From Helicobacter marmotae (lineage in GTDB: Bacteria; Campylobacterota; Campylobacteria; Campylobacterales; Helicobacteraceae): a stretch of 64,000 nt of DNA. The translations under genes were made by a program, and so were the position numbers. How positions within the stretch are numbered: position 1 is the stretch's first letter; the number at the start of each line of letters is the position of its first letter. A model generated the notes under the pieces. The model saw only the letters and a program-made list of their open reading frames with translations. It was not told where the DNA came from and made no database searches. The stretch covers positions 85,555 to 149,554 of the forward strand of contig NZ_NXLR01000003.1 in NCBI RefSeq assembly GCF_003364255.1. The letters are read 5' to 3'. This document shows, one piece after another, positions 46,053-54,972 of this stretch.

Positions 46053-46430
46053 TTACTTGATTTCAACTTTTGCCCCTGCTTCTTCTAATTTCTTCTTAAA
46101 GTTTTGAGCATCTTCTTTATTAACGCCCTCTTTAAGGGTGCTTGGTGTTTGCTCTGTGGCATCTTTAGCTTCTTTCAAGCCTAAGCCTGTAATTTCACGC
46201 ACAGCCTTAATAACATTAATCTTATTTGCACCTGCATCAACAAGAATGATGTCAAACTCTGTTTTTTCTTCTGCTGCCGCCCCTGCCGCTGCACCAGCTG
46301 CTGCACCAGCAACAACCGTTGGAGCAGCACTTACTCCAAATTTTTCTTCAAAAGCCTTCACAAGCTCTGAAAGCTCCAAAACAGAAAGATTACCTATATA
46401 CTCTAATACTTCTTCTTTAGAAATTGCCAT
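46053..46430 (-). CDS. rplL: 50S ribosomal protein L7/L12
   Basis: 125 residues with an N-terminal dimer domain, an alanine-rich hinge ([17 protein letters not shown]) and the C-terminal domain [20 protein letters not shown] and [10 protein letters not shown]. It is the stalk protein that recruits translational GTPases. AAGGAG precedes the ATG. It is followed by a terminator-like hairpin before rpoBC. Confidence 0.97.
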   Translation of the reverse strand: MAISKEEVLEYIGNLSVLELSELVKAFEEKFGVSAAPTVVAGAAAGAAAGAAAEEKTEFDIILVDAGANKINVIKAVREITGLGLKEAKDATEQTPSTLKEGVNKEDAQNFKKKLEEAGAKVEIK

Positions 46431-46446
46431 TTTACACTCCTTGATT

Positions 46447-46929
46447 TTAGTTTTCTTCTTTTTGTTTTCTTAAATTATCAAGCCCCGTAACAAAGTAACG
46501 AGTAGGCGCTGTCCATACGGATAGCAACATACCAATCAACTCTTCTTTGCTTGGTAGCTTCGATACAGATATGATATGCTTAGCATCAACTACCTGACCA
46601 TCAAATACACCAACTTTAAGACTAAAATGTTCGCTATGAGCATCTGCGAATTTGCAGATAATTTTAGACAAAACAATTTGGTCATCTGCCCAAAGAAAAA
46701 TATTTGTATCTTTAAGCTCTAAGGCTGGATATTCTGCATTTTTAACCGCAATGCTTGCTAAAGTATTTTTAATTACGTGAACTTTAACATTTGCTGCTTT
46801 TGCGGCACGTCTTAGCTCTTCAAGGTAACTTACTTTCAAGCCTTTATAATCACATACAACAAACGCAGAAGCTTCCTTAAACTCAGAGCTCAAATATTCC
46901 ACAACTTGCTTCTTTTCTTGTCTAGTCAT
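46447..46929 (-). CDS. rplJ: 50S ribosomal protein L10
   Basis: 160 residues from the ATG at 46929 ([14 protein letters not shown]), with GGAGG five bases upstream; the upstream in-frame start falls before that site. It holds the L7/L12 stalk. Motifs: [31 protein letters not shown]. Between it and rplA lies a hairpin leader. Confidence 0.96.
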   Translation of the reverse strand: MTRQEKKQVVEYLSSEFKEASAFVVCDYKGLKVSYLEELRRAAKAANVKVHVIKNTLASIAVKNAEYPALELKDTNIFLWADDQIVLSKIICKFADAHSEHFSLKVGVFDGQVVDAKHIISVSKLPSKEELIGMLLSVWTAPTRYFVTGLDNLRKQKEEN

Positions 46930-46957
46930 TTTAACCTCCTTCCAGCCCAAAACCTCA

Positions 46958-46988
46958 CATAGGGTATTTTAAGCCTTAAGCCCCTATG
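46958..46988 (-). promoter_or_regulatory. Hairpin leader of rplJ
   Basis: CATAGGG...CCCTATG (7 bp) with nested GGCTTAA-type sequence on the minus strand, ending 29 bases before the rplJ ATG. It may be the L10 autoregulatory leader seen in other bacteria; that is inferred from position. Confidence 0.45.
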
Positions 46989-47017
46989 CTCTTTGGTCTA
47001 AGATAAATATAATATGC

Positions 47018-47722
47018 TTATTTTACATCCATAAGCTCTTGTGAATCAAGCCTAATAGCGGGGCTCATAGTCAATGACAATGTACTACTACGAATGTATT
47101 TGCCTTTTGCCGAAACGGGTTTTAGCTTATTAATAGCACGAATAAGTTCAAGCATATTGTCGCGTATTTTATCTTCATGGAACGAAACTTTGCCAATAGG
47201 GGCGTGAATAATACCCTTTTTATCCACTCTAAAATTTACTTGCCCACTTTTAGCATTAGAAACAGCTTTTGCAACATCCATTGTTACCGTGCCTGTTTTG
47301 GGATTAGGCATTAAACCCTTTGGACCAAGAATACGACCTACCTTACCTACAAGAGCCATCATATCTGGAGTAGCTATCACAATATCAAAATTAATATTGC
47401 CATTTTTAATCTCATCTGCTAAATCATCAGCACCAACAATATCAGCACCTGCACTTTTTGCTTCATCTGCCTTTATGCCTTTTGCAAAAACAGCCACACG
47501 TACTTTCTTGCCTGTACCATGAGGTAAGACAACAGCCCCACGTATCATTTGATCAGCATGTCTAGGATCCACACCCAAACGTAATGCTACTTCAACGGTT
47601 TCATCAAATTTTGCTGACGCTAGTGTTTTCAGCACACTTACACCACTTTGGACATCATAGACCTTTTGTGTGTCTATTTTTGCTTGCAATACTTGCAATC
47701 TCTTTGCTATTTTTTTACCCAT
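47018..47722 (-). CDS. rplA: 50S ribosomal protein L1
   Basis: 234 residues from the ATG at 47722 ([13 protein letters not shown]), with GGAG six bases upstream. Conserved blocks are [43 protein letters not shown] and GTVT. L1 forms the mobile stalk near the E site and represses its own mRNA in E. coli. It follows rplK. Confidence 0.97.
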   Translation of the reverse strand: MGKKIAKRLQVLQAKIDTQKVYDVQSGVSVLKTLASAKFDETVEVALRLGVDPRHADQMIRGAVVLPHGTGKKVRVAVFAKGIKADEAKSAGADIVGADDLADEIKNGNINFDIVIATPDMMALVGKVGRILGPKGLMPNPKTGTVTMDVAKAVSNAKSGQVNFRVDKKGIIHAPIGKVSFHEDKIRDNMLELIRAINKLKPVSAKGKYIRSSTLSLTMSPAIRLDSQELMDVK

Positions 47723-47740
47723 CACAAACTCCATTTATAT

Positions 47741-48166
47741 CTAATCTTGAATTTCAACGCCCATACTTCTTGCGCTTCCTGCTACAATCAACTTTGCAGC
47801 TTCAATATCTGAAGCATTAAGGTCTTCCATTTTGGTTTGGGCTATTTCTTCAAGTTGTTTGCTTGTTAATTTCCCAACTTTATTTTTGAGGGGATTATCT
47901 GAACCTTTTGTGATTTTAGCAGCCTTCTTAATAAGATCTGTCACTGGAGGCTTTTTGGTAATAAAGGTAAAACTTTTATCCTGATAAATAGTAATCACTA
48001 CAGGAATATTAAAATCACCCATATCCTTTGTTTTTTCATTAAATGCCTTACAAAACTCCATAATATTCACACCTCTTTGCCCCAATGCTGGACCTACAGG
48101 AGGAGATGGATTAGCCTTCCCTGCTGGAATCTGCAATTTTAATTCACCAACAACTTTTTTACCCAT
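47741..48166 (-). CDS. rplK: 50S ribosomal protein L11
   Basis: 141 residues: [51 protein letters not shown] and a C-terminal [11 protein letters not shown]11 is part of the GTPase-associated centre and needed for RelA-type sensing. Gene order nusG-rplK-rplA is canonical. Confidence 0.97.
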   Translation of the reverse strand: MGKKVVGELKLQIPAGKANPSPPVGPALGQRGVNIMEFCKAFNEKTKDMGDFNIPVVITIYQDKSFTFITKKPPVTDLIKKAAKITKGSDNPLKNKVGKLTSKQLEEIAQTKMEDLNASDIEAAKLIVAGSARSMGVEIQD

Positions 48167-48193
48167 TTTGTATATTCCTTCCTTTTAGCAAAT

Positions 48194-48709
48194 TTAAATG
48201 ATTTTCTCTACCTGTGAATACAGAATCTCAACAGGTGTATTGCGCCCAAAAATAGAAACATTTAACTTGAGTTTCTTATGTTCTAAATCATACTCTTCTA
48301 CCGTCCCTGTAAAATTGACAAAAGGACCATCAACAATCCGCACAACTTCACCATGTTCAAAAGAAATTTTCGGTTTAGGAGCACTAGGATTTCTCACTTT
48401 TTCTAAAATCTTAACAATATCAGATTCGCTCAAAGGAGTAGGCTTTTTGCTCTCGCCTATAAAACGCCCAACCTTAGGCAAGGATTGAATCATATGCCAA
48501 AGCTTTGTATCTAAATCCACTTGGATAAATACATAGCCGGGATATAAACTTCTATCTACGATTTTCTTCTTTGTTTCAATGATAGATTCTGTAGGAACCA
48601 CAACTTCACCGAATCTATCTTGCATCTGATTCTGAATGATAAGATTGCGGATTGCTTCGCCCACAGATTTTTCACTGCCAGAATACGTCTGTATTGCATA
48701 CCACTCCAC
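48194..48709 (-). CDS. nusG: Transcription termination/antitermination factor NusG
   Basis: 171 residues with a GTG start at 48709 after AGAGG. EWYAIQTYSGSEKSV is the NGN domain start, LYPGYVFIQVDLD and a C-terminal KOW domain FEHGEVVRIVDGPFVNFTGTV. It binds RNA polymerase, promotes processivity and links to S10/rho. It follows secE. Confidence 0.96.
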   Translation of the reverse strand: MEWYAIQTYSGSEKSVGEAIRNLIIQNQMQDRFGEVVVPTESIIETKKKIVDRSLYPGYVFIQVDLDTKLWHMIQSLPKVGRFIGESKKPTPLSESDIVKILEKVRNPSAPKPKISFEHGEVVRIVDGPFVNFTGTVEEYDLEHKKLKLNVSIFGRNTPVEILYSQVEKII

Positions 48710-48739
48710 ACTTCACCTCTTTAGCAATGTTTTACATTA

Positions 48740-48922
48740 TTACAAAATACTTGATATAGAATGAAATAAAATCCAATCAACTAATGCCAAAAACAAAGTA
48801 ATTACACTTACCACGATAAGCACAGATACAGAAGCATTACGAATCTGCTCTTTTGTAGGAAATATAACCTTCAAGCGCTCTTCATTTGCGTTTCGAAAAT
48901 AGGCTTTTACTCTTCTAATCAT
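48740..48922 (-). CDS. secE: Preprotein translocase subunit SecE
   Basis: A 60-residue single-helix SecE: an amphipathic start with FRNANEERLKVIFPTKEQI and one membrane segment (about 33-52). The position between tRNA-Trp and nusG, as well as size, is diagnostic. It clamps SecY in the inner membrane. Confidence 0.93.
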   Translation of the reverse strand: MIRRVKAYFRNANEERLKVIFPTKEQIRNASVSVLIVVSVITLFLALVDWILFHSISSIL

Positions 48923-48973
48923 ATTTATTATCTCTTTATACTTTTCATTTCAATTTGCACTATAGCAACTTCA

Positions 48974-49049
48974 TGGCAGGTCAGGAGGGACTCGAACCCC
49001 CAACACTCGGTTTTGGAGACCGACGCTCTACCATTGGAGCTACTGACCT
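48974..49049 (-). tRNA. tRNA-Trp (anticodon CCA)
   Basis: A full cloverleaf on the minus strand with acceptor AGGTCAG/CTGACCT, anticodon loop CTCCAAA and an encoded CCA end. It lies between rpmG and secE, the usual place. Confidence 0.97.
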
Positions 49050-49051
49050 AT

Positions 49052-49072
49052 AAGCTAGGCAACGCCTAGCTT
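49052..49072 (-). other. Hairpin at rpmG end, two bases before tRNA-Trp
   Basis: AAGCTAGGC, loop of 3, GCCTAGCTT: a perfect 9-bp stem that contains the rpmG stop codon and ends just before the 5' end of tRNA-Trp. No U-tract follows on the minus strand, so a processing or stabilising role is more likely than termination. Confidence 0.5.
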
Positions 49073-49236
49073 TTGAGTTTTACTTCCTTATGAATAGTAT
49101 GTTTATTCAAACGAGGAGAAAACTTTCTGAGCTCCAGTTTTTCTGTTTTCGTCTTAGTATTTTTAGTAGTGCTATAGTTAATATCACCACATTCTGAACA
49201 TTTAAGTCCTATTTTAATGGTGCTACCCTTTGCCAT
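49066..49236 (-). CDS. rpmG: 50S ribosomal protein L33
   Basis: 56 residues from the ATG at 49236 ([18 protein letters not shown]). One CxxC pair (CSEC) is present but the second, usually in a CPRCNKHT-type segment, reads FSPRLNKHT, so the zinc ribbon is incomplete. The remaining motif [20 protein letters not shown] is typical. It lies ten bases after tuf. Confidence 0.95.
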   Translation of the reverse strand: MAKGSTIKIGLKCSECGDINYSTTKNTKTKTEKLELRKFSPRLNKHTIHKEVKLKS

Positions 49237-49246
49237 ATCAAACCTT

Positions 49247-50446
49247 TTATTCAATAATCTTTGTCACAACACCTGAACCAACAGTTCTACCACCCTCACG
49301 AATAGCAAAACGGGTACCTTCTTCAAGTGCTACAGGTGCGATAAGCTCAACTGTAATCTTTACATTGTCTCCGGGCATAACCATTTCTACACCATCTGGA
49401 AGTTCAATAGAACCTGTAACGTCTGTTGTTCGCACATAAAATTGAGGTCTATACCCTTTAAAGAATGGAGTATGTCGCCCACCTTCTTCTTTTGATAGCA
49501 CATAAATTTCGCCTTCAAATTTCTTATGTGGTGTGATTGAACCGGGCTTACAAAGCACCATTCCTCTCTCTACTTCTTCTTTTTTTGTTCCTCTTAGGAG
49601 AATACCTACATTGTCTCCGGCTTCACCTTTGTCAAGCTCTTTTCTAAACATTTCAACACCAGTAACTGTTGTCTTTTGTGTATCACGGAGACCAACTATT
49701 TCCACTTCATCTCCCACTGATACCACGCCTCTTTCTACACGTCCTGTTACAACGGTTCCACGACCAGCAATTGAAAACACATCTTCAACGGGCATAAGGA
49801 ATGTTTTTTCTGTATCACGTTGTGGAGTCGGAATATATCTATCAACTTCTTCCATTAGCTTCAATACTTTTTCTCCCCATTCACCTACATTTCCAGCCTT
49901 TGCTTCTTCAAGAGCCTTAAGAGCAGAACCAGCAACAATAGGTGTATCATCACCCGGGAAATCATATTGATTAAGCAATTCACGCACTTCCATTTCCACA
50001 AGTTCAAGCAACTCTGCATCATCTACCATATCTTGTTTATTCAAAAACACAACAATGTAGTGAACGCCCACTTGGCGAGAAAGAAGAATGTGCTCACGAG
50101 TTTGAGGCATAGGTCCATCTGCAGCAGAAACAACAAGAATCGCACCATCCATTTGAGCTGCACCTGTAATCATATTTTTAACATAGTCAGCATGCCCGGG
50201 GCAATCCACGTGCGCATAATGGCGATTTTCTGTTTCATACTCAATATGAGAGGTAGCGATCGTAATCCCTCTTTCTTTTTCTTCTGGAGCATTATCGATA
50301 TTATCATAATCCCTCAACTCTGCAAGACCTTTGGTTGCCAACACAGCAGAAATAGCTGCACTCAAAGTTGTTTTACCATGATCCACGTGCCCGATTGTTC
50401 CCACATTTACATGGGGTTTGTTTTTCACAAACTTTTCTTTTGCCAT
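49247..50446 (-). CDS. tuf: Elongation factor Tu
   Basis: 399 residues: GHVDHGKTT (P-loop, about 19-27), [22 protein letters not shown], and the domain 2/3 blocks [13 protein letters not shown] and [14 protein letters not shown]. It delivers aminoacyl-tRNA to the ribosome. GGAGAATAAA precedes the ATG. It is transcribed behind four tRNA genes and before rpmG; only one tuf is in this window. Confidence 0.98.
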   Translation of the reverse strand: MAKEKFVKNKPHVNVGTIGHVDHGKTTLSAAISAVLATKGLAELRDYDNIDNAPEEKERGITIATSHIEYETENRHYAHVDCPGHADYVKNMITGAAQMDGAILVVSAADGPMPQTREHILLSRQVGVHYIVVFLNKQDMVDDAELLELVEMEVRELLNQYDFPGDDTPIVAGSALKALEEAKAGNVGEWGEKVLKLMEEVDRYIPTPQRDTEKTFLMPVEDVFSIAGRGTVVTGRVERGVVSVGDEVEIVGLRDTQKTTVTGVEMFRKELDKGEAGDNVGILLRGTKKEEVERGMVLCKPGSITPHKKFEGEIYVLSKEEGGRHTPFFKGYRPQFYVRTTDVTGSIELPDGVEMVMPGDNVKITVELIAPVALEEGTRFAIREGGRTVGSGVVTKIIE

Positions 50447-50521
50447 TTTATTCTCCTAACTCAAAATAAATTTTAATTTTCAGAATCCTATTCAACAATG
50501 AAGATTCCATGCCTAGAAAAC

Positions 50522-50596
50522 TGGAGCCCATAAGCGGGATTGAACCGCCGACCTCTTCCTTACCAAGGAAGTGCTCTGCCACTGAGCTATATGGGC
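50522..50596 (-). tRNA. tRNA-Thr (anticodon GGT)
   Basis: Complete minus-strand cloverleaf, acceptor GCCCATA/TATGGGC, anticodon loop TTGGTAA, encoded CCA. Last tRNA before tuf. Confidence 0.96.
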
Positions 50597-50670
50597 ATTA
50601 CAAAGTATGGTATAAAAATTGCGGAGAAATCTTAACTCAAGATATTGTAAGTGAAGATTCAGCTCCCAGA

Positions 50671-50747
50671 TGGAGCGGGAAACGGGGCTCGAACCCGCGA
50701 CCCTCAGCTTGGAAGGCTGATGCTCTAGCCAACTGAGCTATTCCCGC
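50671..50747 (-). tRNA. tRNA-Gly (anticodon TCC)
   Basis: Complete minus-strand cloverleaf, acceptor GCGGGAA/TTCCCGC, anticodon loop CTTCCAA, encoded CCA. Confidence 0.96.
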
Positions 50748-50810
50748 AAACTTAAATAAAATTATTCGCCTACCACCTAGAAAATCCTTTAAGTACCAAA
50801 CAAGGAAAGG

Positions 50811-50895
<85 letters not shown>

Positions 50896-50946
50896 AAAAT
50901 AAAACAAAACTGGTCAAACACTGAAAGCAACATGCTAGAGTGCAAA

Positions 50947-51022
50947 TGGAGCTGGTTAAGGGACTTGAACCCCCGACCCTCTGCTTACAAGGCAGATGCT
51001 CTACCAACTGAGCTAAACCAGC
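50947..51022 (-). tRNA. tRNA-Thr (anticodon TGT)
   Basis: Complete minus-strand cloverleaf, acceptor GCTGGTT/AACCAGC, anticodon loop CTTGTAA, encoded CCA. First gene of the Thr-Tyr-Gly-Thr-tuf unit. Confidence 0.96.
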
Positions 51023-51057
51023 AAATCTCTATGAATACTAAAACTTATAGGGGCAAA

Positions 51058-51086
51058 ATTCTATAAAAATCCTTTTTGAATGTCAA
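51058..51086 (-). promoter_or_regulatory. Consensus-like promoter of the tRNA-tuf operon
   Basis: Minus-strand TTGACA (51081-51086), 17-base spacer, TAGAAT (51058-51063), followed by TTTGCCCC. The match to both hexamers is unusual for this group, which rarely has a -35, and the C-rich discriminator is typical of stringently controlled stable RNA promoters. Confidence 0.8.
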
Positions 51087-51246
51087 GGGCAACTCTTATG
51101 GCTAAGCACTTTCATACATTTCATACAATAGGATTACCAAACGCGTCTTAATGAACGAGAACCATAAAGCAACATTAATCAAAAACAATATTTCTTTATA
51201 GCATTTCTTCAAAAGATTTAGCACAAATACCCAAAATAATCAAAAG

Positions 51247-51334
51247 TGGCCGGGAGAGAGGGATTCGAACCCCCGGAGGTGTTACCCTCAACGGTTTTCA
51301 AGACCGCCGCTTTCAACCACTCAGCCATCTCCCG
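51247..51334 (-). tRNA. tRNA-Ser (anticodon TGA)
   Basis: Class II tRNA, acceptor CGGGAGA/TCTCCCG, anticodon loop CTTGAAA, long variable arm, encoded CCA, minus strand. Confidence 0.95.
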
Positions 51335-51380
51335 ATACACAACAATCCTACTTTGGTAAATTTAAGCTCTTATCACGATT

Positions 51381-51455
51381 TGGAGGCGACACCCAGATTC
51401 GAACTGGGGAATCAAGGCTTTGCAGGCCCATGCCTTACCACTTGGCTATGTCGCC
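51381..51455 (-). tRNA. tRNA-Cys (anticodon GCA)
   Basis: Complete minus-strand cloverleaf, acceptor GGCGACA/TGTCGCC, anticodon loop CTGCAAA, encoded CCA. Confidence 0.95.
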
Positions 51456-51485
51456 CTATCCATAAAGCAGCTATATACTTAAAAG

Positions 51486-51573
51486 TGGTGCCCGAGACCG
51501 GACTTGAACCGGTACAGACGCAATGTCCGAGGGATTTTAAGTCCCTTGTGTCTACCAATTTCACCACCCGGGC
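51486..51573 (-). tRNA. tRNA-Leu (anticodon TAA)
   Basis: Class II tRNA, acceptor GCCCGGG, anticodon loop CTTAAAA, long variable arm, encoded CCA, minus strand. Confidence 0.95.
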
Positions 51574-51720
51574 TAATCAAATAACATATAACTCAAAATA
51601 CGTAAAAATACTTAAGGTATCGCAAAATATCCACAAAATATCCATGTATATTTATGGCTTTATGTTTATGGCTAGATTGCTTAAACTGATTAAAGTTTGA
51701 GAGATGAAAATACCTAAGTA

Positions 51721-51795
51721 TGGAGCGGGAGACGGGGATCGAACCCGCGGCCCCAACCTTGGCAAGGTTGTGCTCTACCACTGAGCTACTCCCGC
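51721..51795 (-). tRNA. tRNA-Gly (anticodon GCC)
   Basis: Complete minus-strand cloverleaf, acceptor GCGGGAG/CTCCCGC, anticodon loop TTGCCAA, encoded CCA. First gene of the Gly-Leu-Cys-Ser unit. Confidence 0.96.
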
Positions 51796-51813
51796 ACTAT
51801 TTTTAAGGGTGTC

Positions 51814-51842
51814 ATTGTATCAATGCTTCATAAAAAAATCAA
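51814..51842 (-). promoter_or_regulatory. Promoter of the Gly-Leu-Cys-Ser tRNA unit
   Basis: Minus-strand TTGATT (51837-51842), 17-base spacer, TACAAT (51814-51819), then GACACCC. Same architecture as the promoter of the tRNA-tuf unit. Confidence 0.7.
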
Positions 51843-51960
51843 GGGTAAAATGTGAAATGTAACAAAAAATTATCATTTTATTATATAATCCCTTGAATCA
51901 GCCAAAAAGCATAAACATAAAAATTTAAGAGCATAACTAAAAGAATATTTTAAGGGGCGT

Positions 51961-52032
51961 TCATTCAGAGTTTCGCTCTCTAGTGTCGCACTCTAGACGT
52001 TTCTAGATGCTAAACTCTAAACGCTGGAATTA
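51961..52032. repeat. Imperfect tandem 12-bp repeat array in non-coding DNA
   Basis: Four units, CTCTCTAGTGTCGCA, CTCTAGACGTTT, CTAGATGCTAAA and CTCTAAACGCTGG (51977-52026), follow each other, flanked by the inverted pair AGAGTTT (51967) and AAACTCT (52012). The surrounding 338-base gap (51796-52133) holds the tRNA promoter at its left end and otherwise no gene. Confidence 0.5.
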
Positions 52033-52133
52033 TTACTCTAAATTTATCTGTAACTTTAATCACCTATTCGGAGTGAATCACATTGCTATGTAATAGCTCC
52101 TTAAACCGTATAAATCACTTGAGAGGAGTTTTT

Positions 52134-53285
52134 GTGCTACATCAATTTCAAAGCTATCCTTTTGAAAAACTTAAAACACTCATTGCAGACATTACACCCC
52201 CACAAAATACTGAAATCTTCACACTCACCATTGGCGAGCCACAATTTCCCACACCGCAAAACATCATAGAATCTTGGCAAAATAGTGCTTCTTTGCTTAA
52301 CAAATACCCCAAATCAAGCGGTGAAGATAAACTCAAAAATGCACAATTACATTTCATTAAAAATCGTTATGGCTTGCAGCTTACTCATCAGCAAATCATT
52401 CCTACCTTTGGGACGCGAGAGGTTTTGTTTAACTTCCCGCAATTCTATCTTTTTGGCAAGAGGAGCCCTACCATTGCTTATCCTAATCCTTTCTATCAAA
52501 TTTATGAAGGTGCAGCTATCGCCTCAAAGGCAAATATAATCCTTATGAATCTTAGCAATGAAAATCATTTCACTCCCTCACTCACTCCAACACAACTTGA
52601 AAAAGTAGATTTAGTTATTCTCAATTCGCCAAATAATCCAACCGGCAGGGCATTAGATTTAGAATCCTTAACTCAATGGGTTTATATGGCACTCGAGTAT
52701 GACTTTGTTCTTATGAATGATGAATGCTATAGTGAAATATATGAGCGTACTCCTCCGCCAAGTATCCTCGAAGCCTCAATTAAGGCAAATAATCCAAATT
52801 TTAAAAATATTCTTATGCTTAATTCTATCTCTAAACGTTCTTCTGCACCCGGCTTGCGGAGTGGATTTATCGCTGGTGATGAGAGCATTTTAAAGGCTTA
52901 TAGTCTTTATCGCACCTATTTAGGCTGTGCGCTACCATTACCCCTGCAATATGCAGCCACAACCGCATGGAATGATATGCAAACACCAGAATCTATTCGC
53001 CATATTTATGCTAAAAATCTTGCTTTAGCACGGGAGATTCTAAATCTCCAAGATATTGCCCCCTATACATTCTATGTATGGCTTCAAGTCGATGATGATG
53101 AGGCATTTTGCAAATTTGCGTATGAAAAAATGGGTGTGCTTACTCTGCCGGGAAGTTATTTGGGGCGAGAAGGTCAGGGCAAAGGCTATGTGAGAATAGC
53201 CCTTGTGCATGATAATCAAACAACCACAAAGGCTCTCTATGCCCTGAAAGAAGCTATTGAACGCTATAAAGAGGAGCATATATGA
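52134..53285 (+). CDS. PLP-dependent class I/II aminotransferase (HP0624-like)
   Basis: 383 residues from a GTG at 52134, which follows GAGAGGAG by five bases; a longer frame from 52083 lacks a site. Fold type I features: [33 protein letters not shown] and the PLP lysine Lys234 in [16 protein letters not shown]. In H. pylori the syntenic gene precedes murC and is annotated as a succinyldiaminopimelate-type aminotransferase; a role in diaminopimelate synthesis fits the cell-wall neighbours but is not proven. Its stop overlaps murC by four bases. Confidence 0.85.
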   Translation: MLHQFQSYPFEKLKTLIADITPPQNTEIFTLTIGEPQFPTPQNIIESWQNSASLLNKYPKSSGEDKLKNAQLHFIKNRYGLQLTHQQIIPTFGTREVLFNFPQFYLFGKRSPTIAYPNPFYQIYEGAAIASKANIILMNLSNENHFTPSLTPTQLEKVDLVILNSPNNPTGRALDLESLTQWVYMALEYDFVLMNDECYSEIYERTPPPSILEASIKANNPNFKNILMLNSISKRSSAPGLRSGFIAGDESILKAYSLYRTYLGCALPLPLQYAATTAWNDMQTPESIRHIYAKNLALAREILNLQDIAPYTFYVWLQVDDDEAFCKFAYEKMGVLTLPGSYLGREGQGKGYVRIALVHDNQTTTKALYALKEAIERYKEEHI

Positions 53286-54601
53286 AGATACATTTTATAG
53301 GCATAGGTGGTATTGGCATTTCAGGTTTGGCAAAATACCTCCATGCACAAGGTGCAAGCATTAGCGGCTCTGACATAGCCCAAGGGAATGCGACAAAGTA
53401 TCTTCAAGCACAAGGCGTACCCATTAACATTCCCCACAGCCCCACAGCCATTACCGATCAAGACTTAGTGATACATTCTGCCATTATTAAGCCAGATAAT
53501 GTCGAGATTCAAGAAGCTTTAAAAAAGGGTATAAAAGTCTTATCGCGCAAGAGCGCTATTGAGTTCATACTTAAAGACAAATATGTGCTTAGTGTATGCG
53601 GTGCGCATGGTAAATCCACAACAAGTGCTATGCTAAGCAGTATCTTCCCTCATTTTGGTGCTATTATTGGCGCAGATTCTAAAGAATTTCACTCAAATGT
53701 AAGGGAGAGCAAAAGTGAATATATTGTTTTTGAAGCAGATGAATCTGATAAAAGCTTTTTAAACTCCAACCCATATTATGCCATTATCCCCAATGCAGAG
53801 CCAGAACATATGGAAAGCTATAACCACGATCTTAAGGAATTTTATGGGGCATATACAGATTTCATACACAAGGCACAAAAATGCGTCCTAAACCTAAGCG
53901 ATCCATTTCTTAAAAGCCTAACACATCTTAATGCCATTAGCCTAGACCCACAAAAAGATATTAAGAATGTGGAGTTTAAGCTTTGCGATGATGAGCCTCA
54001 AACAACCTTTGAGCTGAAAAATTATGGGACATTTTGTGTATGGGGATTTGGCTATCATACAGCACAAAATGCTGCTTTAGCCATTTTATGCGCTATTGAT
54101 ATGCAGGGCATGGGAGCATTAGAGGACATAAGGGCGAATCTTGCGCATTTTAGGGGCATTAAGAAACGTTTTGATATTATCACTAAAGGGAGTACGACTA
54201 TTATTGATGACTACGCACATCACCCCACAGAAATCCAAGCCACACTTAAAAGTACAGCTATTTATAATGCGCTTAAACCCCATAGTAAAATCATAGCTAT
54301 TTGGCAACCACATAAATATTCGCGCGTACTTGATAATTTAGAGGCTTTTGTTGAATGCTTTAAGGGGGCTTGTGATGAATTAGTCATACTCCCGGTGTGG
54401 AGAGCTGGAGAAGAGCATATTGATATTGATTTTGCCTCACTTTTTGCCCACTATCAGCCTACTTTTGCCACACATCTTAAGCGCAAAGGCGATAGCCTCA
54501 TACTCTTTAATGACCAAACCCCTATCAAAACCCTTGAAAATGCACTTATCATCGGGCTTGGTGCGGGAGATATTACTTATCAACTACGAGGAGAAAAATA
54601 G
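53282..54601 (+). CDS. murC: UDP-N-acetylmuramate--L-alanine ligase
   Basis: 439 residues. N-terminal Rossmann motif [17 protein letters not shown]-binding [12 protein letters not shown] (about 108-119), ADESDKSFL, and [16 protein letters not shown]. It adds the first alanine to UDP-MurNAc in peptidoglycan synthesis. It overlaps the aminotransferase at its 5' end and shares a base of its stop with the GTG of the next gene. Confidence 0.96.
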   Translation: MKIHFIGIGGIGISGLAKYLHAQGASISGSDIAQGNATKYLQAQGVPINIPHSPTAITDQDLVIHSAIIKPDNVEIQEALKKGIKVLSRKSAIEFILKDKYVLSVCGAHGKSTTSAMLSSIFPHFGAIIGADSKEFHSNVRESKSEYIVFEADESDKSFLNSNPYYAIIPNAEPEHMESYNHDLKEFYGAYTDFIHKAQKCVLNLSDPFLKSLTHLNAISLDPQKDIKNVEFKLCDDEPQTTFELKNYGTFCVWGFGYHTAQNAALAILCAIDMQGMGALEDIRANLAHFRGIKKRFDIITKGSTTIIDDYAHHPTEIQATLKSTAIYNALKPHSKIIAIWQPHKYSRVLDNLEAFVECFKGACDELVILPVWRAGEEHIDIDFASLFAHYQPTFATHLKRKGDSLILFNDQTPIKTLENALIIGLGAGDITYQLRGEK

Positions 54602-54972
54602 TGGCTTATCTGATTTTTATATTGACGCTTCTACTTTTGGTTGCCCTCATTTTGCTTTTTAGCAAATATAAACAGTATCTCTCAACCAAAAATAAAACCA
54701 TTTTAGGCATTTCTTTCTTACTCCTTGCTGGACTTATAGGATTGTACAACATTCTGCAAGAGCAAGAAAGCGAATATCTCAATGCCCTAAAAAGCGCTTT
54801 TATGCGAGATGAAAGTATTGAATGCACATATCAAGGAAAGTCCATTACTATAAATCAGCAAAATTTTAATTTCAGTAATGGGACAATGAGCTTTCAAGGT
54901 AAAAGTAACGCCTCTCATATTATTATCCCGCTGCAAGATTGCACTATTGCAGATAAAAATAGCTCACAATAA
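54601..54972 (+). CDS. Small membrane protein of unknown function (HP0622-like)
   Basis: 123 residues with a GTG start at 54601, one base into the murC stop (TAGTG). Two N-terminal membrane segments (about 3-22 and 35-55) are followed by a soluble part with two cysteines (ECTYQGKS and QDCTIAD). The position between murC and mutS2 is conserved in Helicobacter. No known domain seen. Confidence 0.75.
   Translation: MAYLIFILTLLLLVALILLFSKYKQYLSTKNKTILGISFLLLAGLIGLYNILQEQESEYLNALKSAFMRDESIECTYQGKSITINQQNFNFSNGTMSFQGKSNASHIIIPLQDCTIADKNSSQ

Noticed and set aside
49967..50476. 169-codon frame opposite tuf
   Set aside because: An antisense shadow of EF-Tu with no family resemblance or ribosome-binding site.
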